Translations under genes and position numbers: made by a program
Part shown: positions 61,539-64,000 of the stretch, piece after piece
How positions within the stretch are numbered: position 1 is the stretch's first letter
How the letters are laid out: the number at the start of each line of letters is the position of its first letter
The notes under the pieces: generated by a model
What the model was told of the DNA's origin: nothing
What the model saw: only the letters and a program-made list of their open reading frames with translations
Databases searched by the model: none
NCBI GenBank assembly: GCA_018660465.1
Contig: JABJKH010000089.1
Location: 62,001 to 126,000, forward strand
From: Rhodospirillaceae bacterium
GTDB taxonomy: Bacteria > Pseudomonadota > Alphaproteobacteria > Rhodospirillales > JABJKH01
Length of the DNA stretch: 64,000 bases
Direction of reading: 5' to 3'

Positions 61539-62972
61539 ATGACATCGGTTCGCCCGGCAGCAGTTGCGGGTCAGTTTTATCCCGGTGATCCAGAGGAATT
61601 GGATGCCGCGGTTCAGTTCTTTTTATCTCGAATTCCCGCCGAAGACAGCCCCACACCAAAAGCCATTATCGCCCCCCATGCAGGCTATATTTATTCAGGC
61701 CCTATGGCGGCAGAGGCTTACGCTACGCTCCGCCCGGCACGGGGAACGATAAAGCGAGTCATCCTGTTGGGGCCGTGCCATCGAGTGGCGTTGGAGGGCC
61801 TTGGGCTTCCGAGTGTCAATTCATTCCAGACACCTTTGGGAGATATACCCATCGATAGTGAGGCCTGCGATAAAATTCTCGATCTTCCTCAAGTCCAAGT
61901 CTTCGACGCAACCCATGAAATGGAACATAGTCTTGAGGTCCACCTACCGTTTCTTCAGGTAGTATTAGATGATTTTACCTTGGTCCCCTTAGTCGTCGGC
62001 AGTGCCAATGCGGAACAGGTAGCACAAGTTCTTGATCGCCTATGGGGTGGTACGGAAACAGTCATCGTTATCAGCTCCGACCTCAGCCATTATCTGGACT
62101 ACGGCACAGCACAGAAGATGGACGGCGCCACGTCTCGTGCCATCGAAACCTTAAATTATGCCGACATTAGCCGGGAACAGGCCTGCGGCCGCATCCCCAT
62201 CAGTGGCCTATTGGCCTTGGCCAAGCACAAAGGCATGGCGGTTAAAACCCTCGGCGTCTGCAATTCCGGCGACACGGCAGGCACCAAGGATAAAGTCGTC
62301 GGTTATGGATCCTGGGCATTTTGGGAACAGAAGGGAAAAGCCGACAATTTTGAGAACGACACCAAAGAACTTTTGAATAAGTATGGTGCACAGCTTCTAC
62401 ATCTGGCCGCCGACTCACTTCAATACGGCCTGACCCATGGTGAACCTTTGAAGGTAAATCTCACCGGCGGCCCGCCTGAACTCACGGCCCCAGGCGCTTG
62501 CTTTGTGACCCTAAAACGCGAAGGCAAGCTTAGAGGCTGCATCGGTTCCGCCGTTGCCCACCGCTCCTTAGCCGAAGATGTCGTCGCGCGGGGTTACGAC
62601 GCAGCCTTCAATGACCATCGGTTTCCCAATCTGACCGCCGAAGAACTGGATGGATTAGACCTGTCGCTCTCCGTGCTCAGCCCACAGACGTTAATGAATG
62701 TCGCCGACGAAGAAGACCTTCTCCGCCAGCTTCGGCCCGGCATTGATGGCCTGATCATCGAAGACAAGGGTCTCCGCTCGTTATTCTTGCCGTCTGTGTG
62801 GGAGCAATTGCCCGACGCCCAGCAATTCCTGGCCCACCTAAAACAAAAAGCAGGCATGGGACCCGGGCCTATGTCGAGCGATTTAAAGGCTTGGCGTTTT
62901 ATTTCTGAGGAAATTTCCGCTGCTGACCTAGAAGACGGCGACGCTCTTTGGAAAATGTTGCCCGCCGATTAA
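61539..62972 (+). CDS. AmmeMemoRadiSam system protein B-A fusion (MEMO1 plus AMMECR1)
   Basis: A 477-residue fusion. Residues 1-265 are a MEMO domain with the conserved metal-site residues: His47 (IIAPHAGYIYSG), His81 (GPCHRV), SSDLSHY with His184, and Cys241. Residues about 280-470 are an AMMECR1 domain with the hallmark LRGCIGS at 331-337. In other genomes these are separate amrB and amrA genes; with amrS they form the AmmeMemoRadiSam set of unknown reaction. ATG 61539 has AGGAG seven bases upstream. It is divergent from the selenoprotein gene, 66 bases between starts. Confidence 0.94.
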   Translation: MTSVRPAAVAGQFYPGDPEELDAAVQFFLSRIPAEDSPTPKAIIAPHAGYIYSGPMAAEAYATLRPARGTIKRVILLGPCHRVALEGLGLPSVNSFQTPLGDIPIDSEACDKILDLPQVQVFDATHEMEHSLEVHLPFLQVVLDDFTLVPLVVGSANAEQVAQVLDRLWGGTETVIVISSDLSHYLDYGTAQKMDGATSRAIETLNYADISREQACGRIPISGLLALAKHKGMAVKTLGVCNSGDTAGTKDKVVGYGSWAFWEQKGKADNFENDTKELLNKYGAQLLHLAADSLQYGLTHGEPLKVNLTGGPPELTAPGACFVTLKREGKLRGCIGSAVAHRSLAEDVVARGYDAAFNDHRFPNLTAEELDGLDLSLSVLSPQTLMNVADEEDLLRQLRPGIDGLIIEDKGLRSLFLPSVWEQLPDAQQFLAHLKQKAGMGPGPMSSDLKAWRFISEEISAADLEDGDALWKMLPAD

Positions 62973-63031
62973 CCCTTGGTTCCTCACGCTGATCTTTCTA
63001 TTGTGCCCAAAATCACTAAGGAGCAACGCTT

Positions 63032-63808
63032 GTGAGTTTGAACATTACCATCGACATGCTGGATAAGCTTGGGGACCTCGCCAAAAATGCCGGCGTGGAA
63101 ATCATGAAGATTTATAATTCGGACTTCAAAGTCGATACCAAAGCGGATAATTCGCCGGTGACGGAGGCGGATCAAATCGCCGAAACCATGATTACCGAAT
63201 ATATAAAGAAAAACATCACCGATGCCTTCCCCATCATTGGCGAAGAAGCCGTTGCAGCCGGCACCGCCCCTCAGTTGGATGGCGGCCCGTTCTGGCTGAT
63301 CGATGCCTTGGACGGGACCAAGGAGTTCATCAACAAAAGCAAAGAATTCACAGTCAATATCGCGCTGATCGACGTCAACCGCCCGGCACTTGGGATCGTC
63401 CATGCGCCAGCGCTGAATGCGACCTATTGGGGCAGTCAGATGGGGTGCTATGCCCAGGCCGCAGGTGAAAGTGAACCCCGTCAAGTCACAGCCCGCAAAG
63501 CCCCCGCGGACGGCTTGGTTGCCCTGGTCAGCAAAAGCCATAAGACACCAGAGGTGGATGAGTATCTTTCGAAGTTTACCATCAAAAAAGAAACCGCCGC
63601 TGGCAGTTCTCTAAAATTCTGCCGCATCGCCACGGGGCACGCAGATATTTACCCTAGATTAGGCCGGACCATGGAATGGGACACGGCGGCCGGACATGCT
63701 GTTTTATTCTATGCGGGTGGCAAAGTTCGTGATCTGGAGAACAACATCCTGCCGTATGGCAAACCCGAGTTTGAAAATCCGCATTTTGTTGCGACGGGCG
63801 CGGAATAA
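63032..63808 (+). CDS. cysQ: 3'(2'),5'-bisphosphate nucleotidase / inositol monophosphatase family
   Basis: A 258-residue Li-sensitive-type phosphatase. Metal-binding motifs are DNSPVTEADQIAE, the Glu pair of IIGEEA, WLIDALDGTKEF and EWDTAAGHAVL. The sequence matches CysQ, which removes the toxic sulfur-assimilation by-product PAP; inositol monophosphatase activity is the alternative. The GTG start at 63032 has AAGGAG about nine bases upstream. Confidence 0.9.
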   Translation: MSLNITIDMLDKLGDLAKNAGVEIMKIYNSDFKVDTKADNSPVTEADQIAETMITEYIKKNITDAFPIIGEEAVAAGTAPQLDGGPFWLIDALDGTKEFINKSKEFTVNIALIDVNRPALGIVHAPALNATYWGSQMGCYAQAAGESEPRQVTARKAPADGLVALVSKSHKTPEVDEYLSKFTIKKETAAGSSLKFCRIATGHADIYPRLGRTMEWDTAAGHAVLFYAGGKVRDLENNILPYGKPEFENPHFVATGAE

Positions 63809-63819
63809 CACTCAGAAGC

Positions 63820-64000
63820 ATGACCCAGGAATTAGCAGCAACGGCGGAAGGAATCGCCACTGCGGCAGAACTCTTGCGCGCAGGTGACCTGGTTTCGTTT
63901 CCGACGGAAACTGTCTATGGCCTTGGTGCGGACGCGACCAACGACCACGCCGTCGCCGCTATTTTTGCCGCCAAGGACCGCCCCCAATTTAACCCGTTGA
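63820..64000 (+). CDS. L-threonylcarbamoyladenylate synthase (Sua5/YrdC), partial at the window end
   Basis: The first 60 residues of a YrdC/Sua5 protein, cut by the end of the window. The fold's start AAELLRAGDLVSFPTETVYGLGADA and the substrate motif KDRPQFNPL are clear. The enzyme makes threonylcarbamoyl-AMP for the t6A modification of tRNA. Whether the C-terminal Sua5 domain is present cannot be seen. ATG 63820 is 12 bases after the cysQ stop, so co-transcription is likely. Confidence 0.92.
   Translation, partial: MTQELAATAEGIATAAELLRAGDLVSFPTETVYGLGADATNDHAVAAIFAAKDRPQFNPL

Overview
The window is a gene-dense bacterial chromosome segment of intermediate GC. It looks alphaproteobacterial, probably a marine Rhodospirillales-type lineage. 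The evidence is a DnaA-regulating HdaA with a clamp-binding motif, chorismate synthase next to FabI, DUF2066 and PAS_5 family proteins, a 17 kDa-type glycine-zipper lipoprotein, an alphaproteobacterial-style RpoH promoter with a ROSE-like thermosensor before hsp20, and dense clusters of the CcrM site GANTC. No tRNA, rRNA, CRISPR array, insertion sequence or prophage was seen.

Layout. 0-7 kb: pdxH / cation efflux / phosphotransferase-kinase fusion (minus), then a lipoprotein, a DnaJ-like protein and fabI-aroC (plus). 7-12 kb: a tight minus-strand run of a histone-deacetylase-like hydrolase, xseB, ispA, dxs and tlyA, which supplies the isoprenoid precursor pathway. 12-18 kb: arsC, a PAS-GGDEF protein and an RND efflux pair. 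18-24 kb: TusA opposite a persulfide-sensor-like ArsR regulator, several uncharacterised genes, a second GGDEF protein and a large intergenic region with 14 GANTC sites in 237 bp. 24-38 kb: aspS, a response regulator with a cyclic-nucleotide-binding protein, two SDR enzymes, hda / AI-2E permease / pgsA, DUF2066, purM-purN, a dienelactone hydrolase, rnd, an acyl-CoA dehydrogenase and a pair of Rap1a/Tai-like proteins. 38-48 kb: a 264-bp nested inverted-repeat element, transporters and oxidoreductases, hsp20, a small membrane protein, pyruvate kinase and ndk. 47-56 kb: an ABC-F protein, an MFS carrier, and a minus run of pepA, holC, a methyltransferase, a flippase-like protein and others.

55-64 kb is the most interesting part. 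It holds the radical SAM enzyme of the AmmeMemoRadiSam system (amrS) and, about 5 kb away, a fused MEMO-AMMECR1 protein (amrB-amrA). Divergent from the fusion gene is a GrdB/PrdB-type reductase-family gene read as one 410-codon frame with a single in-frame UGA at codon 155. The codon sits where I recall relatives having Cys, in a UxxC motif, and is followed at once by a hairpin of SECIS type. I read it as a selenoprotein that conventional gene calling would split into two or call broken.

Other unusual points are likely non-canonical start codons for purM (ATT) and a TauE/SafE-like permease (CTG), two neighbouring SDR proteins lacking the usual YxxxK motif, and a predicted heat-regulated hsp20 leader. 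All function assignments come from reading the sequence and remembered family features. No database search was run.
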